From contig CM061241.1 in assembly GCA_030848705.1 (NCBI GenBank), positions 80,609,178-80,673,177 on the forward strand: a DNA stretch of 64,000 nucleotides. The letters run 5' to 3'. Shown in pieces: positions 53,968-64,000 of this stretch; positions within the stretch are counted from its first letter, which is position 1, and each line of letters begins with the position of its first letter. The translations under genes were made by a program, and so were the position numbers. Under the pieces are notes generated by a model. It had not been told where the DNA came from. It worked only from the letters and a program-made list of their open reading frames with translations, and searched no databases. The stretch comes from Heracleum sosnowskyi (taxonomy: Eukaryota > Streptophyta > Magnoliopsida > Apiales > Apiaceae).

Positions 53968-56373
53968 TTATTGTTGTTCGTTGGTAGTTGAGGCGTCAGA
54001 ATCCGAAGTATCCATTGTCATCCACGGATCGTCTTCGTCGTCCAAGTCATCTTCTTTTTTCCCTTGTTGTCTTTTCGCGGCTTGATCCCAATCTTTTTTA
54101 CAAACACAAACCTTTACTACGTTCGGCGCAAGATTTGTTCTCTTCTCGTCTAACACTCTTCTACCTGCACTAAAAGCGGACTCGGACGCAATTGTAGAAG
54201 CGGGGACTACTAAAATATCATTTACAATTTTTGCTAAAACCGAAAATTGTAACTCATGATTCTTCCACCATGTTAGTATTTCAAAATCTTCATTTAACTC
54301 GTAATTATAAGAAACAAATTCTCTAAGCATACTATAAGAAGTAGTTGGTACCGGAGATAATGAAGTGGAAATTCTACATTTTTGTTTTTTGGTTAGTATA
54401 GATGAAATAGTATTATTAAACCTACTAAAACTACTACTACTACTACTACTACTCTTAGGTGGTATAGAACTTTGAACTTTTGGAACATAAATATCTACAA
54501 GACGATACAATAAGTCTAAACATTGATTAACATATAAAACATGATCATACGAAACATTTAAAACTTCATAATAATGACCTAAAACGTTTTCTAAACCTTC
54601 TTTTCTAACACCGGGATCAAGAAGACATGCAATACCATAAACATAAGGAAATTCTGTAAAGTATTCGATCCACTTAATTTTTATGTCAACAATAACATCA
54701 CTAAAATATGGATTTTGTTCATATTCTTTTAAAATAGTAACAATATTAACACACTCAATGATAACATGATGTACATTTGGTTCATAAACATAATAAAAAA
54801 CCGTAGTAGCATGTTTAAAACAATCAAGTATGTCACGTACGGTAGATGCCAATTGCCAATCATTTTCGGTAATAATTCCATCATCGTATTGGTGGTTTGG
54901 GTCTTCATTATATAATTGGGTGATAATGGTCTTATATTGAATTGCATCATTTAATAATTTATAAGTCGAATTCCATCTCGTAGAACAATCGATACCCCAT
55001 TTTTTCAGCCTTAATCCATTTTCTTTACATATTTTTTTATACTTAGACCTATATGTACCCGCAAAACGTAGATACTTAACTATTTTCCTAATAGGTTGTA
55101 ATAAATGAGTTAATTGTGTAATTCCATTTTGGGCCGACAAGTTAATTATGTGAGCACAACATCTAACGTGTAAAAATACTCCATCTAAAACTAAAGGAAT
55201 ATCGTTCTTAATATAATCCATGGCTTTGTTATTAGAAGCGGCATTATCTAAAGATATTGTAAATACCTTGTTAAACAAATTAAATTCCTTTATCGTATCT
55301 AAAATTATTTGTTTTATGTTATAACCGGTGTGTGACTCATCCATAATATCAAAAGCAATAATTCGTTTTTCTATTTGCCAATCACTAATCCAATGAACCG
55401 TAACACAAATATAAGGTTCACCTTGACCCGAACTCCAACAATCACTAGTTAAAGAAACCATACCATCAAAATTAGCGAAACTTTCAATTAATTGTGCACG
55501 TTGAGCATAATATTATTTTTGTGTGTGGCGTTTAAGTGTGTTCCTAGGAATTCTTCTAAATGTCGGGTTTAGTGAATGTTTAACCATGTGCTCTAAATTC
55601 GGACTCTCACCCTGGGAGAAAGGTAACTCGTCTAAAGTAATATAAGTAGCAAAATCTTCTATCATTCTATCTCTATTATAGGAAAAAAGCATACCTCCAC
55701 CAGGAGACGAAGTCACGAAACCACCAATTTGTGTTTGTTGTGAACCTCCACGTGCCGCTCCACTTTCATGACTTTGGTTCGTTATTCCATGATGACTTTT
55801 CAAGTGCCGATCAAGTGTACCTGTGCCGCTCCCTTTAGCGTAAATAAAAGGTTCTTGTTGTCGATTATTTTGAATACAAAGCAAACAACAAGCTTTAAAT
55901 CGTTCCGGATGGTCGGTCGGATCTCTCGAAAAATACGTCCAAACATGTGAAGAATGTCTAGTAACAGCGGAAGAACCACCTACAAAAATAAAATATAAAA
56001 CGAATGTTAAAACCATAAATATAAAAAACGAATAATTAAAAAAGTCAAATGTTTTTAAAATACAAAAAGCTGAATGTTTTTTAAAATACAAAATTCCGAT
56101 TGGTTTTAAAAACATAAAAAATTAATATTATTAAAAACATAAAAATCGAATGTTTTTTAAAATACAAAAATCCGATTGGTTTTAAAAACATAAAAAATGA
56201 ATATTATTAAAATCATAAAATTCGAATGTTTTTTAAAAACATAAAAAACGAATATAATATTTTCGAAAAACAAAATTAAGAACGAGATAAATATCGGCTT
56301 CGGATCGAGGTGGTCGCATCGAGGGCGCTTGGGTTGAACCTTGAGATGATATTGTTCCCCTTCCTTCTTCCAT
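53968..56373 (-). pseudogene. hAT transposase, one in-frame stop
   Basis: Minus strand. A likely short first exon starts at the ATG at 56373 (MEEGRGTISSQGSTQAP), then an intron whose acceptor (TTTTGTAG) gives exon 2 from 55979. Exon 2 carries a BED-type zinc finger (VWTYFSRDP, CCLLC, HLKSHHG) and continues to TAA at 55513. The same frame resumes at once and runs to 53968: transposase core with LTSDCWSSGQGEP (first Asp), SLDNAASNNKAM (second Asp), RCCAHIINL, STRWNSTYKL and the C-terminal dimerisation block (ASESAFSAGRRVLDEKRTNL) holding the catalytic Glu. The protein would excise and reinsert the element in the nucleus. The donor site of the first intron is not certain. Confidence 0.9.
56072..56260. 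repeat. 76-bp tandem repeat in hAT intron
   Basis: A unit starting GAATGTTTTTTAAAATAC occurs at 56072, 56148 and (partial) 56224, with period 76 and few differences. It lies in the presumed first intron of the transposase gene. Confidence 0.85.
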
Positions 56374-56551
56374 TTTTTTTGAATTTTGCCGTGCCGGTTA
56401 AGTTTCATATACTCGTAACCGGTAAACGCCCCGTTTTACTGTACGTGCCGTGCCGGTTCTGATTTGGACCGTAACGGTCCGATTTACACGAGCTATTTCA
56501 GCGGGGCGGTTACGGGTTAGCCGTCCGTAACCGCCCGTGTGGCCACCTCTA

Positions 56552-56559
56552 CACCCACA
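56552..56559. repeat. hAT target duplication CACCCACA (right)
   Basis: Right copy of the 8-bp duplication for the element 53074-56551. Confidence 0.95.
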
Positions 56560-56629
56560 TGATGATCAATACAGGTTCAAAATACTACATACAAGACACC
56601 ATTAGAGTCCAGAATGTTGCAATTTCATA

Positions 56630-56879
56630 CTCCCTTTGTCCCCCTGAGTTCTTTACATTGGAGGACGGGGGCTCGGCATGCATTTTAAGACTCCTATAAA
56701 ATATATTTCCATAAATTATTTTAAATATTTTTTTCTTCTGAATAAAAGTATAATGTTTAAATTTTTATTTATAAATAGAAAATTTTGAAAATAAGTTGTA
56801 GAATTATACTTTATAGGAGCCTTAAAATGTGTGTCAAGCAATGTAAAAAACTGTAAAGAAATGAGAGGGACAGAGGGAG
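56630..56879. mobile_element. Stowaway-like MITE (250 bp)
   Basis: Inverted termini CTCCCTTTGTCCCCCTGAG at the left and CTCCCTCTGTCCCTCTCA as right-end reverse complement, flanked by TA on both sides. The interior is AT-rich and non-coding. Termini and TA duplication fit Tc1/mariner Stowaway MITEs. Confidence 0.88.
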
Positions 56880-56982
56880 TATAATATAATTTATTCATTT
56901 CATTAAACTCATATACACTTTTAATAACCAACAAGCATCAATACATGCACAAATGTCGTCACACTCACAAAACGCATTATGT

Positions 56983-58496
56983 TAGAGGTGGCCAAACGGG
57001 CGAGTGAACTGTGTCGTGCCAGGTTATTGGCGAGCCGGGTTGGTGGAGGAAGGACCCGAGATCGGCACGGTTCCTGTGGCGAGCCGTGTCGGGCCGTGCC
57101 GTATCGAAAGAAGGGTGGCTCGTGTGCGGACATGGCGGGTTGGCGGTTGGCGAGCGGCGAGCGGGTTGGCGGTTGGCGGGCGACGGGCGGGTTGGTGGGA
57201 CGGGTTGGGGCGGGTTGGCGAGGCGGGCGGTTCAGTTTTTTTTTTAAACTTTTAATTCGATTAAATATTATTTAAAATTATACGATTTTTTTTTTGAAAT
57301 TAAAAGAGGACGGTACCTCTAGAAGTTTTATTAATTAAAAAAATTACAAACCAAACAAATTTTATAAGCCTTTTTAATAAGAAAGATCAATTTTATAAAC
57401 CTTTTTATTCAAATATGAAACTGAACCAAAAGGTGGTGGAAATTTACTAGTGACATTTTGATAAAAATGGAATCTTTTAAGCACTCAAAATGCAATTCAA
57501 GGGATGTATCATCTTAAAATAGATAATAATAAAATAATGACCATACAAATCACAAGACCATACGAGTGTTGTAAAAAACGGGAATCGGAGTTAATCGGTG
57601 AAGGCACCGTCCAGGGATTAATCGGGTAATCGGGGATTAATCCGAATGATTAATCGGATCATTAATCGGAATAAATTTAATAATATTTTTTATATACATT
57701 TATATTCATATATATAATTGTTTCGTTATTTCAACTAAAAATATGTTATTATCATATATTTATGCAAATATGTTAAAATGTTATATAATTGTAATAAATA
57801 AAATTTTGAAGGTTTAACTTTTCAATTAGAGATCAATTTAAGAGGAAAAATTAAGAGAATTTACGATTTAGGCATCTAAAATTATAATTATATGTATAAA
57901 AATAATGTTTTTTTCTATTGTTTAATCAAGTTTCTACCTTTTAATTTTTTTTAATTATTTTTTAAAATTTTAACTATTTTTTACTAGTTTTTAATAATTA
58001 GCCCGATTTTTGACCGATTAATCCGATTTTTAACCGATTCAGTCGATTTTTGACTGTTTTTCTGAAAAAATGATTAATTGACCGATTTTCGCTTAATCAA
58101 TTCGGTGGCCCGCCGTCTAGCGATTAATCGGCGATTAATCGCCGACTTTTAGAACACTGGACCATACCAATTATTAATTACTCACAGATTACACCAACAT
58201 GAATTACAAAAATGCGCATGCAGTGATTCACGGGTTGGCCAGCCGTGCCGAGTTGGCGGGCTACGCGAGTTGGCGAGCCGTTGACTCGTCACGGTTCACG
58301 AACTGTGCCGTGCGGTTCACTTCCACGAGCCAGTTCGTGCTGATTTCGGTTCAAAAATATTAAACTCGTATACGTCTCGTTTCCTGTATCGATTTGTACC
58401 GAGTTGAACCTAGTCCATAACGAAACGAGTTAGGCGAACTATTTTGACGTGTCGATTACGGTTTGCACGCCAAATCCGTCCGTTTGGCCACCTCTA
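56983..58496. mobile_element. hAT deletion derivative, same family as 53074-56551
   Basis: The termini TAGAGGTGGCCAAACGG match those of the near-complete hAT element with a C-to-A change. An internal stretch near 57301-57350 (AAAAGAGGACGGTACCTCTA) matches 53803 onward, but the transposase is gone. A 596-bp element (57564-58159) is nested in it. The 8 bases outside each end (CATTATGT and GTAACTGT) do not match, so the ends may belong to two copies or the flanks have changed. Confidence 0.78.
57564..58159. mobile_element. hAT-type MITE nested in hAT derivative (596 bp)
   Basis: An 8-bp duplication GACCATAC at 57556-57563 and 58160-58167 flanks termini GAGTGTTGTAAAA and, as right-end reverse complement, CAGTGTTCTAAAA. 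Many GATTAATCGG/CCGATTAATC motifs sit in both subterminal regions and the centre is AT-rich. No coding frame. Confidence 0.9.
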
Positions 58497-58725
58497 GTAA
58501 CTGTCCATCGACATATATCTCCCTGCACGCCTCGGAGCACAAATCATCACGATATCTTCCTTTATCCTGCATCCTTGCATTGGTAGTTCTTCAAAACAAG
58601 CCGGTTTTAGCCCATCACAAATTAGTAAATCAGTAAACATGCTATCGAGTAATTACAATTTTTTTGATAATTCAAATCATCGAAAAAATGCAATAATTTA
58701 ATATTCAAACACGAATACATATAAA

Positions 58726-59890
58726 GAGTTGGGTTCTATGAAGACCCATTTATTTTGGAGACCTTAGAGACCTATTTTATTGGATTAAGTTAAATCTTGT
58801 GACTCATATTAAAACAGACATTATGGCACTTTTGTAATATTTTAAAATAGGAGGACAATTTTTAAAACGGCAAGACAATGTATTGCACATCATATATATT
58901 TAATATACGTACAAAATTCTAAAGAAGAGATGTATATTTAACAATCCTACTTGTCCGACACTGATATACACTTCCTCGGAGGTTACGAAATTTGAATAAT
59001 CCGTTAACCTTATTAATTGCATCGTCCTAAAGAGATAGAAAGTTTGTGTAGCACTGTAATTGATTTAAGTTCATATAATCATATTGTTCTTGAATTAAGA
59101 GTCTAGGTGCAGGACATCGGAGAGGATGAACAAAAAGGTGTGCCGTGTATTGTACAAATTGAAGCCACTAATGATGAACACAGGAAATGACATCAAAGAA
59201 TAAAAATCAAAGTAAAAACATGAATTTCTAGAAATGAAATATAAAAAAAAAAGGACAAAGTAACATTAATGCATAGCTAATACTGAATACAAGACTAGTA
59301 AACTGGTGTATATATGTTTTTAACTTTTAACAGAACTAAGACTTCATCACAGAAAGCTTTAGGACGAATAATTGCTGCATCACAAAGTTCTGCACAAATA
59401 TTTACGGGAGTACATGTAAATGCATTACAAAATTTTAGACGTCTTGTGTGTTACTAATTCTTGCTGATTTTATTTGTTGCATGAAATGACAAAAAAATGA
59501 ATAAATAACAAAAATGCAGAATTAATGTGGGCAATAAGACTACGGTACATTGTTATGCACATCAATACACTACTTATAGAAGTTTTGCAACCAAGTCTAT
59601 GTATCATGTAGTTTAGGTTTATGCTATCTACTGAACTTAGCAAACAAACACCCCTGTTAATCCAGTACAGTAAATAAATGCAAGATGCTGTAAACATATA
59701 TGTGTAAAGTTTTTTTTATACGCGATTGAAATATAGGTGGTTATAGAGTTTGACAGTTGTAACTGTATCTTTGTTAAAATACATGTAAAATGAAAAAAGA
59801 ATAATAACCGCTGGATTAGATAGAAATGAATGGTCAAGATCTTGGTCTCCAAGTCTTCACAAAAAACAAGGTCTCCATAGAACTTCTCTC
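58726..59890. mobile_element. MULE-type non-autonomous element (1,165 bp)
   Basis: A 10-bp duplication TACATATAAA at 58716-58725 and 59891-59900 flanks imperfect inverted termini (GAGTTGGGTTCTATGAAGAC; GAGAGAAGTTCTATGGAGAC as right-end reverse complement). A 9-10 bp duplication is typical of Mutator-like elements. No transposase frame is inside. Confidence 0.82.
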
Positions 59891-59900
59891 TACATATAAA

Positions 59901-60840
59901 TACAATCTATCTAATGCAAATTACTTACATTGATCAGCAACAATCACATCCATCGAAAACTCTGCACTTAAAATCAGCATGAAAACTAAAAAACAAGCCC
60001 AAAAAATTCATCTTTTTTTGGTGAAAGGATCGAAATGCTTATCCAAATAACAAACTATATTCATCTCTTTGTTTTCAGATTAAAATGGATTCTTCAGATC
60101 CACAATCTCGACAGATATTAGTTCTTATACCCTAAGCAAACGTTGATAGCTAGCTAATGATGTTTTTGGACAATTTCACTTTCTTTACAAATGATATTCT
60201 ACATAATCTAATCTGTCAATAGTTTACTCAGATTATATATATATTTTTATTTACAAAAATACTTCAGAATTAAGATTACTTCTGCCGAGTAAAAATAGAA
60301 AGTACAAGCTAAATATGTATGTTGGAACCAGTATTCTACCGCCACGTGTCCGATCGGACCTGCAAAGAAGAAGAATGCGAGGGTTGAGCCCCCCGATTCA
60401 CCTCCGGTGTGAGAATCAGTAACTAGTCGGGAAGATAGGTAATTTAGAACGTACAGTCAATTGTGTGTATTGTGAATTGTGTATGAATGAGGAATAGACC
60501 TGATCTTTCTCTTTTACCAGTCCGTTCCGATCCCCCACCTTTCGAACGTGGAACTCGGGGTCTTCCCACGACCTGTTCTACCCATTGTGGATCGGCCCAA
60601 TCCATCAAGAAGGGGAAGCGGACTCTTCGGTCGTTATAAAGTTGTTGGGCCTCTTCATACAGGTTATGGGAAATGGGCTGCTTCGATCGGTACAGTAGCC
60701 ATCAGCCTTAAGTCTCTAACAATGTCCAAATGTATCTAAAAGTAGATTTACTTGTACCAGTAAGACTACATCCACATCCGGTATGTATTCATATACAAAA
60801 TTTTAAGTTGCTTTGATCACGTATATTGATGGTGTGTTTC
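59901..60840. other. Intergenic stretch, possible LTR relic
   Basis: No gene. At about 60330-60740 a GC-richer block (TACCGCCACGTGTCCGATCG, later TCGAACGTGGAACTCGG) resembles retrotransposon LTR sequence in composition, but no boundaries could be fixed. The short frame at 60548-60739 is not protein-like. Confidence 0.4.
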
Positions 60841-61205
60841 TCTGTAAATTTTTTTCAAGAATCTTTTCTCGGAGTAATTTTTTTCTGATAATATTTTCTC
60901 GAGAAATTTTTTTTCAAAAAATGTTTTCAGAAAATTTTCCGATGATCTTTTTTTAAGAAAATTTTTTCCGAAAAAATTTTGCGTGAGAATATTTTCTCGA
61001 GAAAAAATTTTCAAATAAATTGTTTGACAAGTCTTTCTCGAGAAAATTGTTTCCATGAAAAAAAATTCAATTGAAAAAAGTCCGGAGAAATATTTTCCAT
61101 GAAAGATATTTTCCGATCAAATTTTATCTGAGAAAGTTTTTTATAAAAATAATTTTCAAAATCAAATTGAATATTTAGAAAAGAAAAAAATTCTCGAGAA
61201 TAGAA
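60841..61205. repeat. Low-complexity tract of TTTTCTCGAGAAAA-like palindromes
   Basis: About 360 bp built almost entirely of A and T runs punctuated by CTCGAG, TCCG, CAAG and similar steps, with many near-palindromic TTTTCTCGAGAAAA-like units (60895, 60991, 61037, 61191). No coding content. Confidence 0.7.
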
Positions 61206-61539
61206 TGATTAACTATATGAAAATTCAAAGTGAATATTAGAATTTAAAATTTTATATTCCCAAACAAGAAATTTGAATTTTAAATACATAATTTAAAATT
61301 TTGTATTTGAAATTCTGAATTTAAAATGAAGTCAATGTTTTCAAACATCACTTTATTTCATTTCATTTATCAATATCTATTTTCTTTCCATAATTTTAAA
61401 CATACCGGATGGTTGTCAAAATTTTACCTTTCTTAGATTTAGTAATATCCAATTTGAGAAATTTTGGTCAAAATTATCAAACATAATATGTATTTGTCAT
61501 GCGGTAATTGGTATCACTAATAGCGTATGACAAATAAAT

Positions 61540-61766
61540 ATCATGCAAAGTATAAGTAAAATAGAGGAAAAAGTAAGAAAAATGTGTAAAGTGATGGAAC
61601 CTATCAATTTTTAAGGTATAAAATAAGTAAAATGGAGGAAAGTAGTGCAAGTAGTTAATTTTTATATTATAAAACTTTACTATTTTTGAAAAAAATTGAA
61701 ATGTAAAGAAATTGATGGAATATCCCAAAAAAAAAGTGTAAAGAAATGGATGAAATAGAGGGAGTA
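61540..61766. mobile_element. Stowaway-like MITE, one end degraded
   Basis: The right end (AAAGAAATGGATGAAATAGA then GGGAG followed by TA) and an interior resembling the MITE at 61870-62180 in opposite orientation. The left terminus could not be fixed. Confidence 0.6.
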
Positions 61767-61869
61767 ACTATAATCATAAAGATTTTATATCTGATACGCT
61801 GATCAGTAATATGAACTTTTTAGAGTTATAAATCACTTATTGAATATATAACACGCCTTTTATAATATA

Positions 61870-62180
61870 CTACTTCATCTGTCCCTCTCAATTTTTTACA
61901 CTTTCCTTTTTGATACGTCCCTCTCATTTCTTTACACTTTCCTTTTTGGTACGTCCCTCTCATTTCTTTACATACCAAAAATAGTAATATTTTATAATAT
62001 AAAATTCAATCACATTCACTACTTTCCTCCACTATACCTATTTTATACTCATTTTATACATTAAATATTGATTGATCACACAATTTTACTCATTTTTCTT
62101 ACTTTTCCCTATTAATTTACATTTTTTCTTAACCTCCGTGTCATCCCCTCAATGTAAAGAATTGAGAGGGACAGAGGGAG
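61870..62180. mobile_element. Stowaway-like MITE (311 bp)
   Basis: Termini CTACTTCATCTGTCCCTCTC and, as right-end reverse complement, CTCCCTCTGTCCCTCTCAAT, with flanking TA at 61868-61869 and 62181-62182. The left arm holds a near-duplicate GTCCCTCTCATTTCTTTACA unit at about 61918 and 61954. Confidence 0.87.
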
Positions 62181-62261
62181 TAGTTTTTAACGCATGTAAA
62201 TTGTAAAGTATGTATTATTTTTGAATATTTTAATTTTAAAATATTATGATTAAATTAAATA

Positions 62262-62400
62262 TAATATAATAATATGTGATTGATGTAAATTTTCTTTTCT
62301 TTATATTTCTAGAATAAATATAGTTAATATTAATATAATAATATGTGATTGATGTAATTTTTATTTTCTTTATATTTCTAGAATAAATAAAATTAATTTT
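62262..62400. repeat. 69-bp tandem duplication
   Basis: AATATGTGATTGATGTAA-containing units at 62271 and 62340 repeat with period 69 and a few differences. AT-rich and non-coding. Confidence 0.85.
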
Positions 62401-63110
62401 AATGTAATTCTAATAAATATTAATTTAAATATGTAATTGATAATATTGGAATATTAAACATCCGTATAAAATTATATCTAACAAATTTACCTTAGAAGAT
62501 CTAATGATTGAAAAGAGTAACCAAATAAAATGTGAATCAAAGTATAATTTTATTTGATTTTGCTTGTTATAATTTATCATAGATAAATCATATGGACTTT
62601 TAGATCATACAACGCAACAACATTAGACATAATTACAAACACAACTTTTAATACATAATCAGAACTCTATGGTAATTAAAAAATTTTCGCGATATAATTT
62701 GCTACAACAAACCCCATCAATAAAAACTCTTTATTGTTCAATTTGCTTAAAGAAAGAGTGAAATTTGCATTCCGTTGCGGGTTATTTTTTAGTTTCAATT
62801 TTGCTCACCCTGATGCCTCTACAAGGCATAGTTACCAAAGGTCGGGTTTGAACTTCACCTTTTGGGGAAAGACGGGGAACTATGTGGACCCATTACATAA
62901 AATAATAATTTAAATACTTTACCATGACAAATCAGGCATAAAAAATGAACTTATGAATTGTTACATAACCCAGAATTCTCAAGTTCACATGTTCTTTACC
63001 TTTTCTTTTCCTCTCCATTTTCCAATCATCGCCAAGAAAAGTGAAATAAAAGGTGGAATGGCGATTTACCCCAACCACATATGAATGTGCAAACATATAT
63101 TTCTCCATCT

Positions 63111-63837
63111 TTATTGTTTTCCTGACACGCCTTGCTGTTTTTCACTGTGGAATTTCCTTCCAGCTTCAACAGCTTCCCTGAAAAAGATAGAGAGAAGTTG
63201 TGAAACTGTGAAAAAAAGAACCAACTTTCTCCTATATACATTGTACAAAGAACCAGATAACATTCAATACTTCAATGCCTTTAAGTTGCCATCTCCGTTG
63301 ATTATTTCAGCAAATTTTATTTTTTTTCCTAGAGGTGCAACACATATATAAGCATTAACATGTGGTATAAACACACTAGAGTGAAACGGGCAGGTACTTA
63401 CGGAAGCAAATAAGTAAAGATTTTGATTAACAACTTGTGCTATAAACATGCAACAGTGGAGCGGGCCGGTAACTATGAAAGAGAATAGGTAAAAGAGTTC
63501 TATCGGAACCTGAAAGCATGTACAAGCTCCTTATTTTCTGGGTCGAGCTGCACGCCTTCATAGAAAGCATTGGCTGCTTCCTCAAATTTCTGCGGAGAAA
63601 AACGGTATACACATCTCAGCACTAATTTCAAATTCACGATGTAGAGATTAAATGGATATAACATGCCTGTAATAAACGAAAAGCTGCCCCTTCCCGATAA
63701 CAAGCTTTTGCCCAATCTGGCCTCAGTGCTCTGCAGGTTCTTGCATCAGCTAAGGCATGCTCGGGTTGTCCCAGACGTAACCAGCAGAGACTTCTATTAG
63801 AATGTAAAGTGGCATCTGTGTGGTCGAAATCAATTGC
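63111..63837 (-). CDS. TPR-domain protein, C-terminal exons (partial)
   Basis: Minus-strand exons 63837-63667, 63589-63510 and 63177-63111 are the last three of a gene that continues past the window edge. They encode tetratricopeptide helices: NRSLCWLRLGQPEHALADAR, ALRPDWAKACYREGAAFRLL, then FEEAANAFYEGVQLDPENKE and the tail EAVEAGRKFHSEKQQG, with TAA at 63113-63111. Phases agree across both introns. TPRs bind protein partners; this arrangement is seen in plant ankyrin/TPR cochaperone-like proteins, which is only an inference because the N-terminus is absent. The intron 63666-63590 has a GC donor (CAG/GCATGT) and an ordinary AG acceptor. Confidence 0.88.
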
Positions 63838-64000
63838 CTATAACAGAAGTAGAACTTAGCCACTAGCTTATCAAAAGAAGCAAAAGAACTTTGATAAGTA
63901 TTAATATTTCTCAGGTTGACATGATGGCAGGTATAAGAAAAGTCTCCAGTATAAGTGAAAACCAGAAAGTCAGTGAGTAATTAACAAGCTGTTTTATACG

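Larger units (their letters stand above)
53074..56551 (-). mobile_element. Near-complete hAT transposon with transposase
   Basis: 3,478 bp with perfect 21-bp terminal inverted repeats (TAGAGGTGGCCACACGGGCG...) and 8-bp duplications CACCCACA. It encodes a BED-finger/hAT transposase on the minus strand. Subterminal sequences are GC-rich with repeated GTGCCG/CGGCAC and GGCGG motifs. A 177-bp MITE (53379-53555) sits in its 3' region. The transposase has only one visible nonsense codon, so this looks like a recently disabled autonomous copy. Confidence 0.95.

Noticed and set aside
57004..57275. Gly/Arg-rich plus-strand frames near the hAT derivative terminus
   Set aside because: Products of GC-rich subterminal repeats of the hAT family.
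60548..60739. 63-codon frame in the GC-richer block
   Set aside because: No similarity recognised, and the block looks like LTR relic sequence.

Overview
This 64 kb window is nuclear DNA of a flowering plant, most likely a dicot. The evidence is AT-rich intergenic sequence, spliceosomal introns, and several nested plant-type LTR retrotransposons and DNA transposons. Only two host genes look functional: an eight-exon zinc alcohol-dehydrogenase-like gene (43303-48681, +) and the 3' end of a TPR-repeat gene at the right edge (63837-63111, -). I did not identify the species.

Left part (1-19388): a decayed Ty3/gypsy element of the Tat type (RT, RNase H, second archaeal-type RNase H, integrase) is split at 1324-1328/10880-10884 by a 9.55 kb Ty1/copia element in reverse orientation (1329-10879). 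That element has 1.37 kb LTRs, an exact 5-bp target duplication, a PBS and a PPT. It is Sirevirus-like: gag, protease and integrase are followed by a 935-codon extra ORF, but reverse transcriptase, RNase H and the gag zinc knuckle are deleted. To the right lie non-coding remnants, a RopGEF (PRONE domain) gene fragment and an orphan gypsy-type LTR with its PBS.

Middle part (19389-41121): a stack of copia elements. A chimeric Sirevirus-like element (19389-28013) has the opposite deletion: it keeps RT, RNase H and the extra ORF but lost gag, protease and integrase. A 962-bp CACTA element sits inside its RNase H. It abuts a third copia element (28014-35816) whose 5' LTR is split by an inverted solo LTR of the same family. 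In this third element the primer-binding position holds a 16-nt sequence exactly complementary to the element's own leader and not to initiator tRNA-Met, so self-priming is a possibility. A fourth element (35843-41116) has an intact 1487-codon gag-pol, LTRs that read as identical and a perfect target duplication; it is probably very young. Elements three and four both lie in a decayed F-box-associated-domain gene.

Right part (41122-64000): a 609-bp hAT MITE, the alcohol-dehydrogenase-like gene, about 4.4 kb of unassigned intergenic DNA, and then a cluster of DNA transposons. The cluster holds a near-complete 3.5 kb hAT element with a transposase broken by one stop codon, a deletion derivative of the same family with another hAT MITE nested in it, a MULE-type MITE and three Stowaway-like MITEs. 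The 3' end of the TPR gene closes the window.

Exon boundaries, LTR ends, target duplications and inverted repeats were read by eye from the sequence. Family names rest on recognised protein motifs, not on any database search.
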